NCBI GenBank assembly: GCA_964036295.1
Contig: OZ038463.1
Coordinates: 3,038,001-3,102,000 of the forward strand
Source of the DNA: Plumapathes pennacea
Taxonomy: Eukaryota; Cnidaria; Anthozoa; Antipatharia; Myriopathidae
Direction of reading: 5' to 3'
DNA length: 64,000 bases
Position 1 is the first letter of the stretch. Each line of letters opens with the position of its first letter. The position numbers and the translations under genes were made by a program. Under the pieces are notes generated by a model. The model worked only from the letters and a program-made list of their open reading frames with translations. It did not search any database and was not told the origin of the DNA. Positions 54,349 to 63,985 of this stretch are shown piece after piece.

Positions 54349-55361
54349 TTACTGGTGAGAACATAGACAACAAAGTTTGCGAAGTTTTTTCAGAACCTCA
54401 GTTCGGATATCAGGCAGACGCACACAATAGACAAACGGGTTCAAACATGAGTTCAGAAAGTAACTGTGTAGAAAATTTCCATGATGCATTGAGTGAGGGC
54501 AGTGTGCTTGAAAATGGCACTTTTTAGTGTTCCGTAAACGAAAGGAACAATGAAGCAGAGGATGAAAAGTACGTAGACCCATAGCATGGCAGATGTCATT
54601 TTCTTGTATCTTGCTATGTTCAGTGTGTTTCCCGCCGCTTGTTGAACTTGGCCGTGAGTTTCATGTTGTACCGGGCCACTCCGACGTCGCAAACCCAGGT
54701 ATATTTTGATGTAGGCCGCAGACATGACGAGGAAACAAGTACCAAAGCCAATGGCCAAAGTATACCCCCGTACTACCCAGGCCCATAAGTAGGTTGATCC
54801 AACAAATACAGAAAACAGCCAGATGAAGATAAGGACAGCAGAAACTCGCCTGGTTGTCACAATCTGTTGATATCTCAGATGATAAAACAGGGCAAGGTAC
54901 CGGTCCAGACTTATCGCTGTCATAGTGAGCAACGAAACACCGCCGAAGAAAAATCCGAGAAAGTCATTTGATCTTGTCAAGAAACAACTCACGATCACGC
55001 TGCGGGGATGTTTGCTTGTCTTCATCAAGAGTAAGACAGCAAACTGAGGTTGGATAACTAAACCGGTCCCAAAATCTGACAGTAAAAGAGAGTAAAGCAG
55101 AAGCTTGGACGGCAAGCGGATGGAGGTGATGTGACGCAACACTAACAGAACCAAAAGGTTTGCCAAAGTTGTCGTGATGGCCAGTAGCACATTTAAAACA
55201 GCGTTCACGATGTATGGAACAGAACTGTCCACAGCCTCGAAGAAGTCGTTCGAGTAAGGAGGACAAAACTCTGCATTGTGCAGATTTGTAGCTGCTGTGC
55301 CGTTGCCTGTGCCGTTGGAGCCAACCGTGAAGTGTTGCGCGCCATGTTGAATGATCCGCAT
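54349..55361 (-). pseudogene. GPCR subfamily B receptor, near-intact but frameshifted before TM7
   Basis: From the ATG at 55361 the frame runs through an N-glycosylated N-terminus (NGT sites), TM1 (LANLLVLLVLRH), TM2 (LLLSDFGTG), an intact DRY in SLDRYLALFYHLRYQQ, and TM6, to a premature TGA at 54455-54453. TM7 (LNSCLNPFVYCVRLPDI) and the tail follow in another frame to a stop at 54349. A single missing base near 54456, within TTTCTGAAC, explains the break. All else looks functional, so it may be a recent null allele, a polymorphism or an assembly error. The ATG used by the fragment copies (MGHN, MAYT) appears shifted out of frame here by a small deletion. Class A; ligand unknown. Confidence 0.85.
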
Positions 55362-55373
55362 TTCGCTGATCAA

Positions 55374-55715
55374 GAGTGGTCAGAAAGTTTTAGTAAGTAG
55401 TAAAACTAGAGGAGAAATGGCTAGCTGTAAAGATGTGAAAGGAAGACCTTTGTCTCATCCGTAATGATTACACACGCTTGATTCCAAGAAAAGAAAGGTC
55501 TAAACTCTGCAGGAGAGTGTTGTGCTACCAGATGTATTTGGTTAATTACGAGAACCGCCTCCAAACTTCATCAGTTGTGTTGTTTTCGTTTTTAATCAAA
55601 AATTGCTTTCCACCAAGGCCATCACAGGAAAGAAAAAACAATTTATTAATAACCAAAGAGAGATTGGTGGTCATTGGTGAGGTGTACGCAAAGAATTTAA
55701 ATCGGTCATTACAAA
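55374..55715. other. Upstream flank of the GPCR B receptor
   Basis: No coding exon seen; presumably promoter and 5' UTR. Confidence 0.35.
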
Positions 55716-56650
55716 GATGCTGAATGGTTTAATTCTGACCCGTTTGTCGCCCAAGTCGTTATGTTTGTTATCAGCAGAGCAGCTGTAGGAGTATACTTAC
55801 TATAATGTTTGCTCTTTTAAGTGACCATGGGTTGATTTTGCTTGGACACTGGAACTTGCATTGGTGGGAACAATAATGTTCAGCAACACTGCTCGTGAAA
55901 CGCATAATGATCAAAAGCATATAATGTCTTCATCTTCTTTGTTTTCTTTTATCTTGAAGATGGTCATAGAAAAAATACACATCGGATTTGACTGCAATAA
56001 AACACGCTTTAAAGAGAAAAACTGGACATCGTGTAAAGAGGAAACATAATATGCAATAGCATCACTTGCAGCGTCGTGGGCGCAATTTTTTTTGTATGGA
56101 ACAGAAGTGTCCACAGTCTGATTATAGGCGCGTGAAGCGAAGAAGGGCAAAATTCTGAATTGTACGGGTTTCTAGTCGTGTCATTGAATCCAATCGTGAA
56201 ATTATTAAACAAAGTATTGTGCCCCATGTTGTTCAGTCTGCGCTGATCTGCAGTATAGTCCGCGGGGATTCTTGGTACGTCTGTTAAGATGCTGAATAAA
56301 ACTAAGCTTCTGATCCGTTTCTCGCACAAGTCACTATGCTTGTTATCAGATGTACTATACTGACTAATGTTTGTTTTTGAGCGACTGTGTCAATGTTGCC
56401 TTGATACGAGAACTTGGTGGGAACAAGATTGCTCAGTTAATTACGTGGACTACATAATTTATTGATCATGACACCAGTGTCTTTATTCAACTTCCTTGGT
56501 ATATTTTATTTTAAAGATGGTCATAAAACAAAGACTCCTCGCTTTTGACTGTAATAAAACACGCTTTGAAGAGAATAGCTGGACCTCATACTGAGTCTTG
56601 GGAAACAATTATGCAATAAATCACCTGCACCGCCGTGGGTGTATTCATCT
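55716..56650. repeat. Tandem segmental duplication around a GPCR fragment
   Basis: The segment 55716-56090 is repeated, diverged, at 56287-56650. Shared blocks in the same order include AGATGCTGAAT, GTTATCAG, GGTGGGAACAA, AAGATGGTCATA and AATAAAACACGCTTT. The first copy leads directly into the GPCR fragment at 56090-56227; the second has lost that continuation. Confidence 0.7.
56090..56227 (-). pseudogene. GPCR subfamily B N-terminal fragment
   Basis: An ATG at 56227 opens a frame (MGHNTLFNNFTIGFNDTT, then NSEFCPSS) homologous to the N-terminus of the receptor at 54349-55361 and the fragment at 58372. A frameshift follows, after which TVDTSVPY appears in another frame; homology then stops before TM1. 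Only about 45 codons survive. Confidence 0.75.
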
Positions 56651-57554
56651 TCCCTTAAAGGTTACTAAAAAATCTAAAACCTTACGCAATAAGTCTGATT
56701 ATTACCAAGGATATTGTAATCCTTTTCCCGTTTGATTCCAAAAAGCTAAAGATATGTAGAGACTCAAGGAAAACGTTGCATTAGCCAGGTGTACTTTGGA
56801 ATAATTTCATAAAAACGTCTCAAATGACCATCAGTTTCTAAATTGTTTACCATTTTTATTGTCTTTTTTTCGTTTTAAGTTAAAGGTATCATAATTGCTT
56901 CCCATCAGATCATCGCCAGAAACAAACCAATTAACCAAAAGGATTGGCAGCTAAAGCTGGAAAAGCTAATTTTGTGTTGAACCGAGCATGTGTTTCAAGG
57001 TGGAGTATCTAATATTTCTACTTTTTTACGTTTTTCATTCTTGTTGGTTTCTTTACCACGGAATCTGACTCAAAATTTCAATTTCGATTTCAACTTCTTT
57101 ACGAGACATGGTTTATTTACAATGAAATAAAATATGTAGTTTCGTTTCTCCCCCCACAGTTATACTCAAAATTTTGCAGTGGACGTCCCTTCGAAACCGC
57201 TATAAAACCGCAAAATTTAGGTATAAGTTTCTGGTTTTCACTATCAAACTTCGCCAACAACAGTCGCGTCGAATTTGGAAAGCCTGCTAGGTTTAAGTTT
57301 ATTGTGTTCTTAATAAATATTCACATGGCAAAATAATTGGCCGCCGTAGGAGAATTTTTGCATGCGCCCGCAAAGCCGCAATAAAATTAGTTTGAAACTA
57401 CTGTTCAGAACATGCGCGGCAAGGTGCAACGTTTTTCATACAAATCCCGCTCTTCATATTTTCTGAGAAGTGCGGGGCCCCAAATTTATATTTCAGCATT
57501 AACAGACCTGAAACCTGGTCTTTCTACCTAATTTCATTTTTTTTTTTTTTTTTC

Positions 57555-57666
57555 ATTTTTTTGTTTGTTTGTTTTTTTCTTTTTCTTTTTTGTTTTGCTT
57601 TTTCCTCCATATTTTTTTGTTTGTTTGTTTTTTTCTTTTTCTTTTTTGTTTTGCTTTTTCCTCCAT
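57555..57666. repeat. Perfect 56-base tandem duplication
   Basis: The unit 57555-57610, ending TGTTTTGCTTTTTCCTCCAT, is repeated without change at 57611-57666. It is very recent or an assembly artefact. Confidence 0.85.
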
Positions 57667-57867
57667 AGTTAGTAGAGGGAACACTCTACTAACTGTGTGT
57701 CCTCATAGTGTTTGACTATGGAATGTTGTATATTCATGAAACAACTCTGTCCTTCTGTCTAATATATGTCGTTTCCTTGACTCAAATGGAAAAACAAAAC
57801 TGACTGTATTTTGAGCTTGGGAATGAAAGGATTAGTCAGTCGAATGAAATTTTATTGTGTGGGTCTT

Positions 57868-58025
57868 TATAGCAATTAAAGGCACCGAAACTTTAAATCC
57901 TTGAAATAATTTTATTGGTACCCTTTAGGGGTCAAAATAAGATTGAGCCAGGGATCAAAGCAAACATTTCCCGACGAGCATTCCCCTCCGTTTTATGTGC
58001 GAGTCCCCCTGCTTTCCCTTTTCTC
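57868..58025 (-). repeat. Dispersed repeat, copy 3
   Basis: On the minus strand it reads GGGGACTCGCACATAAAA, CTCGTCGGGAAA, TTTTGACCCCTAAAGGGTAC, then AAAGTTTCGGTGCCTTTAAT, matching the copies in the TRPA1 introns. Confidence 0.7.
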
Positions 58026-58186
58026 GGGGCATAAATGGTTGGGGAGAATCAGGCACCGAGTACCAAGATCTGAACGAAAAGTGAAAGCTCTGCTACTTCA
58101 AAAGCCACGGTGAGAGCTGCGAAAAACTGGCTGTGACCGTTGTCCCGGTGACGACATCACGTGATCAATGTTGCACAAAAAATAAC

Positions 58187-58217
<31 letters not shown>

Positions 58218-58371
58218 GAAAACAAGTCCAAAAAAAACACTTAAAAATGTGACAGCCGACTTTTTAGTCGCATATACACAGCAGCTGCTCTGGTAGTTTC
58301 TTTTTTTTTTTTCACCAGCTTTAATTTCTGATTGAGCAAGTCACTGCTGATCGGCGAAGGGCGAAAAATAC

Positions 58372-58790
58372 ATGGCGTACACTGATTTGCCGTTTGGTAA
58401 CTGGACGATGGGTTTCAACGACACGACTACAAACCCGAACAATTCTGAGTCCTGCCCTTCTGGCTTGAGAGCTTATTTTGAGACTGTGGACACTTCTGTT
58501 CCATACACCGTGAACGCCGTTTTAAAATAATGTGCTTCTGGCGATCACTACAACTTTCGCGAATCTTTTGGTCTTCCTGGCGATGCGTCACGTCACGTCC
58601 ATTCGCTTGTCGTCCAAGCTTCTGCTAGGTAGTCTTGTTTTGACAGATCTTGGAACCGGTTTTGTTGTCCATCCTCAATTGACAGCCTTTCTCTTAATTA
58701 AAGGAAGCTATTCTTACAATGGGAGCTGTCAACCCTTAGTAACGTCGCTACTTTTTGTCGCAACGCTTTTCTCTAGTGTTTCGTTCGACG
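58372..58790 (+). pseudogene. GPCR subfamily B fragment, N-terminus to TM3
   Basis: The ATG at 58372 begins an N-terminus with NWT and NDT glycosylation sites and then TVDTSVPYTVNAVLK. A four-base insertion near 58527 gives a stop; the frame resumes at ANLLVFLAMRHVTSIRLSSK and runs through TM2 (VLTDLGTGF) into TM3 (LFSSVSF). Homology ends near 58785-58790, where a truncated THAP/transposase gene begins on the other strand. TM3-TM7 are absent from the window. It is inverted relative to the two other subfamily B copies. Confidence 0.82.
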
Positions 58791-59523
58791 TATGGTTCGA
58801 GCAACAGGTAGAAATTGTCAAAAAAGTCTTTCGATTGAAAACCAGTAAAATGCCTCAAAAGTTCCGGATCATGGAAAATTCTAGAGACTCCAAATTTTTC
58901 GAGAGTAAGCGCTTTTACTTGATTCTTCAGGTCTTCAATCTCTTGTTTGGCATCTCGTATCTCCTCTTCGAGTTGTTCTTGTAGGGAACGTCCGCCATCT
59001 TGTGATAGCGAAGGTTGCAAGTCGTCGCACGGTTCAGTTTCAGCTACTATAACTTCTTCCTGGGAGTCTAGCCGCAGGCGTTTTCTCTTTTGAAGAGTGT
59101 TCAATTCCCTGGACGGAGTACTCGCCGTCCATTTGAATATGGAATGAACAGCATACTTCTTCAGGCGAACGCGACCGTTCAAACCCTTAGACACATCTGA
59201 AGAAAAAAGAATCGAACAATTAATGAGATGTTTGCCTTTGGATATGAAGATAACTAAAGGTCAATCCTCCGTCCCACGTGGGTTTGTTATGACAGCTCAC
59301 GCATTCAAGCATACAAAATTACCTTAAACAATGGTCCTGGATCTCTCCTGATTGGAATAATCCACTTCTTCTGTACTTGGGGATCACTTGGGAAATTAAA
59401 GAAAGATAATTCCCTCCCGCTTTCGTTGCGCTTGTCATTGGTACAGAGGGGAACGCAGCAATGATCGCCCTCATAGTTGCGTGACAGACTGACCTCATCA
59501 TGCCCGCCCAGCCTCGTTTCCAT
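58783..59523 (-). pseudogene. Truncated THAP-domain transposase-like gene
   Basis: Exon 1 (59523-59323) encodes the first half of a THAP domain (HCCVPLCTNDKR, LSFFNFPSD, KKW, IRRDPGP). Exon 2 (59196 to about 58783) encodes its end (GLNGRVRLKKYAVHSIF, the AVPTIF-like box), a coiled coil (LQEQLEEEIRDAKQEIEDLK) and an FTGF-x-SKDFFDNFY motif typical of THAP proteins with a DDE_Tnp_4-type helix-turn-helix. The exons do not join in phase (0 to 1) and the piece expected to carry the last two zinc ligands (C-x2-H) is missing from the 126-base intron. The catalytic region is absent, cut off at the GPCR junction. It is a relic of a THAP transposon or domesticated copy. Confidence 0.75.
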
Positions 59524-59767
59524 TTTTAAGATGGCGGACCGTGAAAAGGGAGTATATTCAGCTCCTATGCAATCTCAACAGAGATGATCAATCCGACGTT
59601 TATGTTTACAAAAGACGTGAAGCCCAATTTTGATTTCCAAGACAACAAACAATAATGAAAAGAAAAGTAGAGAGCACTTGGCCAGACAAAATCTGCTCAA
59701 AAACGCATCGAAGGAAAAATATCTTTCACTTGATACACTTACCTTCAATTATCGGGCGCTCCCCGGA
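59524..59767. other. Spacer upstream of the THAP relic
   Basis: No gene seen. Confidence 0.35.
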
Positions 59768-61015
59768 AAAGGAGCGGTTCAATTTTTGATATTTGACAGG
59801 TATTATATACACATGTACACTTATTTTGTGTAACTTTGACAGAATTTTGAGCACTCAACAAATAATATTTATATATATATATATATATATCAATTGCACT
59901 GTGAGTAGTCAGTCCTTTTTATTTAAATACGAGAGTGTTCACCTCTTTCAACCACAATGCTTCTTTTTTTTATTTTTTAAACAAAAGTTCAAAGGCCTCC
60001 AAATGGAGATGACGTATTCACGTCAGGGTTGACGACCCTTGCGGTACAAGTTACATGCACCATTGCCCAACATGTTGCGATTGTTTGATGTCTACATTTA
60101 ACAGAAAATTAGGGTGGGGTTGTTACGCCAGTCATTAATCTCGAGAAATCATCTCCTTGTTTGTATGAACAAAAGCTCTGCCGCCTAATAGAGAATGTAA
60201 AGGTGGTCGGCGGGAAGTAGGATGTGACGCCGTGCTGGGTAGGTTTCTCTGTGATCAGATACAAGCTCACAAACGAACAAATTCCGATGCATCTTTATCC
60301 AAGTCAGCTCCAAACCAAAGCATTTTACCGATCAACATTGCTATTCCTATTCCAGAAAAGACCCAGTCTAACGCGCCCTTAGGAGAAACAGAAACAGAAA
60401 AAAGTAGCTGACGTTTGTGAGCTTGTATCTGATCACAGAGAAACCTACCCAGCACGGCGTCACATCCTACTTCCCGCCGACCTTCTTTTGCACATCCTCT
60501 ATTAGGCGGCAGAGCTTTTGTTCATACAAACAAGGAGATGATTTCTCGAGATTAATGACTGGCGTAACAACCCCACCCTAATTTTCTGTTAAATGTAGAC
60601 ACCTATAGATTTATTTCGTCTCTTGATTTGAGGCTTTAGGTTTTGTCAAATTTCCTTTGGAAAAGGATTATGAAGTTTGCTTTATCTATTTTGGTTTTGG
60701 TTTCTGATTACCACACAGTCCGGTTCAATGTTTATATTAGGCTTGGACACAGTTTTAATTAGTGAAGCCTGCTCATAATGCAATTGATATATATATATAT
60801 ATATACAAATATTATTTGTTGAGAGCTCAAACTTCTGCCAAGGTTGCACAGAGATAGTGTACATGTGTATATAATACCTGTCAAATATCAACAATTGAAA
60901 GTAAACGAAGGTTGGGTGAATGTTGTGCGATGTTGGCTGAGGGTTTTCAAACAATCGCAACATGTTGGGCAATGGTGCATGTAACCTGTACCGAAGGGTC
61001 GTCAACCCTTTGGAA
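59768..61015. repeat. Large composite foldback with permuted arms
   Basis: Inner arms 60090-60276 and 60411-60602 are near-perfect inverted repeats (for example TTGTATCTGATCACAGAGAA, AAATCATCTCCTTGTTTGTA) around a loop of about 134 bases. Outer blocks are also inverted: 59779-59905 with 60765-60893 (TATTTGACAGGTATTATATA, TA run, CAATTGCA) and 60024-60083 with 60946-61009 (GCACCATTGCCCAACATGTT). The two outer blocks are in swapped order on the two sides, so it is not a simple hairpin but a rearranged or nested pair of elements. The loop carries the GIAMLIGK reading frame. Confidence 0.8.
60277..60390 (-). other. Possible terminal exon in the foldback loop
   Basis: After a pyrimidine-rich tract and CCTAAG on the minus strand, an open frame reads GALDWVFSGIGIAMLIGKML, then WFGADLDKDASEF, and ends in TGA. 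A diverged copy of the middle stands at 47855-47950. The family is not recognised. It does not join in phase to the signal-peptide exon at 61082-61148 without another exon. Confidence 0.3.
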
Positions 61016-61081
61016 AAGGATATAGTTTCCCTTGTTGATTTTGGGTGGGATGACGTAGATTGGTTACCAGTGGCAACTTAC

Positions 61082-61148
61082 CATAGCCAAGAGGAACGGT
61101 TATCATCAATACGATCAGGATCAAGCCAAAAGAACCAATAAACTTCAT
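61082..61148 (-). CDS. Candidate signal-peptide first exon
   Basis: The ATG at 61148 starts MKFIGSFGLILIVLMITVPL followed by Gly-Tyr and a strong donor (TATG then GTAAGT) in phase 1. Basic residue, hydrophobic core and small polar end make a good secretory signal. No second exon with matching phase could be placed within the foldback downstream, so the gene is incomplete or has been disrupted. Too short for most ORF searches. Confidence 0.45.
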
Positions 61149-62760
61149 GATGAACTTTGGAGGAAATATTTGGTAACAACTAGATTAGTAAAATAGTGCA
61201 CAAGGAAAAGGAGAAGAGCAACAAATTAATCGCCTTTACTGCGGGTGAGCTATGTATACAATTTACTTCATTTTTCCGCGCCATGACATCGAATACAACG
61301 TCAATGCAAACTTTTTTTAAACACTCTTTTTATTTTTTTCTCCGCGTACCGTGTTGCCAGAATTTAAATCGATCTACAATCCGCAAAAAGTTTCACTCGA
61401 CTGCATCTTCCCTTGCATTGCTTAATTTGTGAAGTGTGTTATGGAAATGTTATGGGGAACCATTTGTGCAAATCAAAGCAAAATAAATCACTATAACTGA
61501 TGGTGGCAAGTTTGTACACATTCGTTTCATAAAAAAGAAGAAAAAAGAAAAAGGAAAGAAAGAGTTTCATGAACAGAAATTCGAACTCTTCTTAATAACC
61601 AGGTTACTCGTTAAATGGGACATTTTATGGCACACCCAGGCGTCCCATCCGAACATCCGAATACCCAGGCTTCACTTACAGTTCAGAACTGTAAAACAGT
61701 TGGCGGGTCTTGAATGCAGTGTTCGTGTACAAATAATTAGTTGGCCAATCCAATGCACGAGACATCGTAAATATCAAATAAAATTAGTTTTCTTGCCTCA
61801 GTTTCGATCTATTCTCTTATTTTCGTAAACTGGGTGTGCTTGAAAGCTTTTAGCTCGCCGCTTCATTTTAAATAAGTTTGAGAAGGCGCTCGAGCACGAA
61901 ACAGTGTCGTCGTTAAAGAATCATCACAGTCCATCCCACCTTACTTGTTCTGGTCCACATGCAGTACACCGGCTTCCTTCTTCAGATCAAGTCCGTCAGT
62001 TCAACAGAACGTATATTCTTCCACGCTTTATATCTCTGACGTTTAATGGTGAGAGCACATGATTTGGCCACACTAACATTAATTAATAATAGCTTGGTTC
62101 AGTTTGTCACGAGCACTATAGTTTTAGCCAAAACTTGCGGTAAAATATCACCAAACACATTTACAATTAAGATTATAGATAAAATATTAAAATTGATTTG
62201 AAGAAAAAAAATTGTCAACATAATGTACATTTGTGTAAAGATGATAGATTATCCTTTTATCCTTATTATCCTTTGCATGAATACATAAAAGATGCCTAAT
62301 AAAAATAATGATATAAATATACAATAAAATGCAAAGATAAAATCATTCTTATAAATAAATAAGATGAAATTATTTAACAAATAATAGAAATTTTAAGTCC
62401 ATATTAATATTAATCAATAAAATTATTGTCTTTGTTTTTGATCGACTAATGGCTTCTTTTTCAAAATGAGAAATTATGTAAAGTATCAGTAGAAAATTTT
62501 TTTAAAATGTCCATCAACATAAGTAGTATAAAAATGTTGCTTTGTGTAAAAAGTTTGTAAAAATGTTGGAACACACCCCACCACCCCACTCCTCCCCAAC
62601 CCACATTTCGCTAGCACACTTCGTTTTACAAATGAAGTATGAGGTAGCCACAAAAACGGGGAACCCCCGTCAAAATAAAAAATTAATTTAGAATAGTAAT
62701 GAATTAAAGAGATTAAGAAAACAAAGAAAAGATGCCGACTCTAGACGAACTAAGATATGG
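61149..62760. other. AT-rich gene-free stretch
   Basis: Very AT-rich, especially 62080-62560; no supportable gene. Confidence 0.45.
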
Positions 62761-62796
62761 AAGAGGAAAGAGCTTAAAATAGAAGACAGATGGAAG

Positions 62797-63105
62797 ATGA
62801 ACAGGGAAACTCTTGAAAAAGCTATAAGGAAAGCCAAAGGTGTAGGACGAGAGGAGCTAACTTTTTCACCAAAAGGTGTTAAATATGACTGTGATCATGG
62901 TGTTAATAAGTATTCTTGCAAAATTTGTAAACTTTCAATTGTTTTTGAACACAACAGGAAAATGATATCTTGTAAGAATTGTAGATTTAATAAATTTCCA
63001 CTGGCTTGCCGTGGTGTGGACTCTCATTTACCACGGTTTACGCCATCACATGGTCAAAACGTTGTGGACTCACGACTAGGAACTTCGCCGAACATTTCTT
63101 GTTGA
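62797..63105 (+). CDS. Small zinc-ribbon-like ORF, unrecognised
   Basis: The 102-residue frame starts with a Lys/Glu-rich helix and then carries C-x-H-G-x5-C-x2-C (CDHGVNKYSCKIC) and a second pair, C-x2-C in ISCKNCRFNKF. CDHG/CEHG-type knuckles occur in proteins of large DNA viruses and mobile elements, so origin by transfer is possible but unproven. The C-terminal part overlaps the left TIR of the 63011-63985 element, so the original protein was probably longer or ended differently. Upstream sequence is also open in part, suggesting N-terminal truncation. Confidence 0.4.
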   Translation: MNRETLEKAIRKAKGVGREELTFSPKGVKYDCDHGVNKYSCKICKLSIVFEHNRKMISCKNCRFNKFPLACRGVDSHLPRFTPSHGQNVVDSRLGTSPNISC

Positions 63106-63985
63106 GCTTCTTGAACTCCTCCTCCGTATCCAACGATCGGATTTCTAACATTCGCTTGCGCTCCCAAAACGCAATATACAAAAGCTTCAATACTTCTATT
63201 AAGCCTTCCAAGTCCTGATTTTGTAATTCCTTTGCCTTTTCTCAAAGCGAACCATTCATGTTGTTTTCCTTTATGCGCAGTGTTTTTTATATAAGATATT
63301 ATTGGTAATTTATCATCTCGTGTGTAAAACTCAATGAATTTTTCTTGATCTAATATGTTTTTATACTTGCTCTTTTTGTTTTCATCATTCTCTGAAAACT
63401 TGAGAATATCATTTGGCCACTTGTTATACTTTTCTCTCACAACACCATTTTACGAGTTTTTCCAAATGTAAACATCAGGATTTTCCAATCCAAATTCTTT
63501 ACACAAAGCTTGATATTTTCCTTTGTCAACAGGATTATTAAACGTGTCAAAAGCATTTGTATTAGGCAAGCCGACACATAACTCATAAAGAATTCTTCGT
63601 ATCGTGAAATACACATGAAACTCAATCAAACTTTGAACTACTTTTGAATAATTTTCATCAAGACCAATTCCACATCCACAATGTGACCTAAAATGTTATG
63701 TCAGGTCCTGCTAACCACGTCTTCACCTGTTTCAAAGTTTTAAACGTAAGCGTTTCATTCATGAAAACGTCTTTCATCTTTGCAACGAAGAACTTGTCAG
63801 GCGTGACGTAAATGTTCAAATCTGTAGGCACTGGTTTAGTGGAATTATTAAAAGGTGTTGGATGATAATTATAAGTTTCCGTTGTCAATAATAATGTGAA
63901 TGGAAGTAAAACTTTTTACCACAGCACACTAGTTTCTCGCTCTCTGATTGGTCGATTTACCGTGGTAAATAAGAGTCCAGACAAC
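63011..63985. mobile_element. 975-base element with 27-base terminal inverted repeats
   Basis: The left end 63011-63037 (GTGGTGTGGACTCTCATTTA and on) matches the complement of 63959-63985 at 24 of 27 positions. Between them is the broken minus-strand frame at 63054-63888. A third partial copy of the end (GTTGTGGACTC) lies just inside the left end at 63061. No transposase is recognised. The element may be larger than this pair suggests, since the window ends 15 bases later. Confidence 0.6.
63054..63888 (-). pseudogene. Broken unrecognised ORF inside the TIR element
   Basis: Three minus-strand segments read as one decayed protein: 63888-63688, then 63686-63453 in a shifted frame, then 63449-63054 in the same frame as the second after one stop codon (63452-63450). 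The frameshift lies in a T run near 63690. Content is Lys/Asn-rich with a CGCG cysteine pair near the second segment's start and a Gly-rich VGYGGG stretch near the end. No domain is recognised. It is probably the cargo or former gene of the surrounding mobile or virus-derived element; that origin is inference. Confidence 0.5.

Larger units (their letters stand above)
56651..58371. other. Gene-free spacer with repeats
   Basis: Holds a T-rich tract with a 56-base tandem duplication (57555-57666), dispersed repeat copy 3 (57868-58025) and a poly-A run near 58187-58215. No coding sequence is supportable. Confidence 0.45.
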
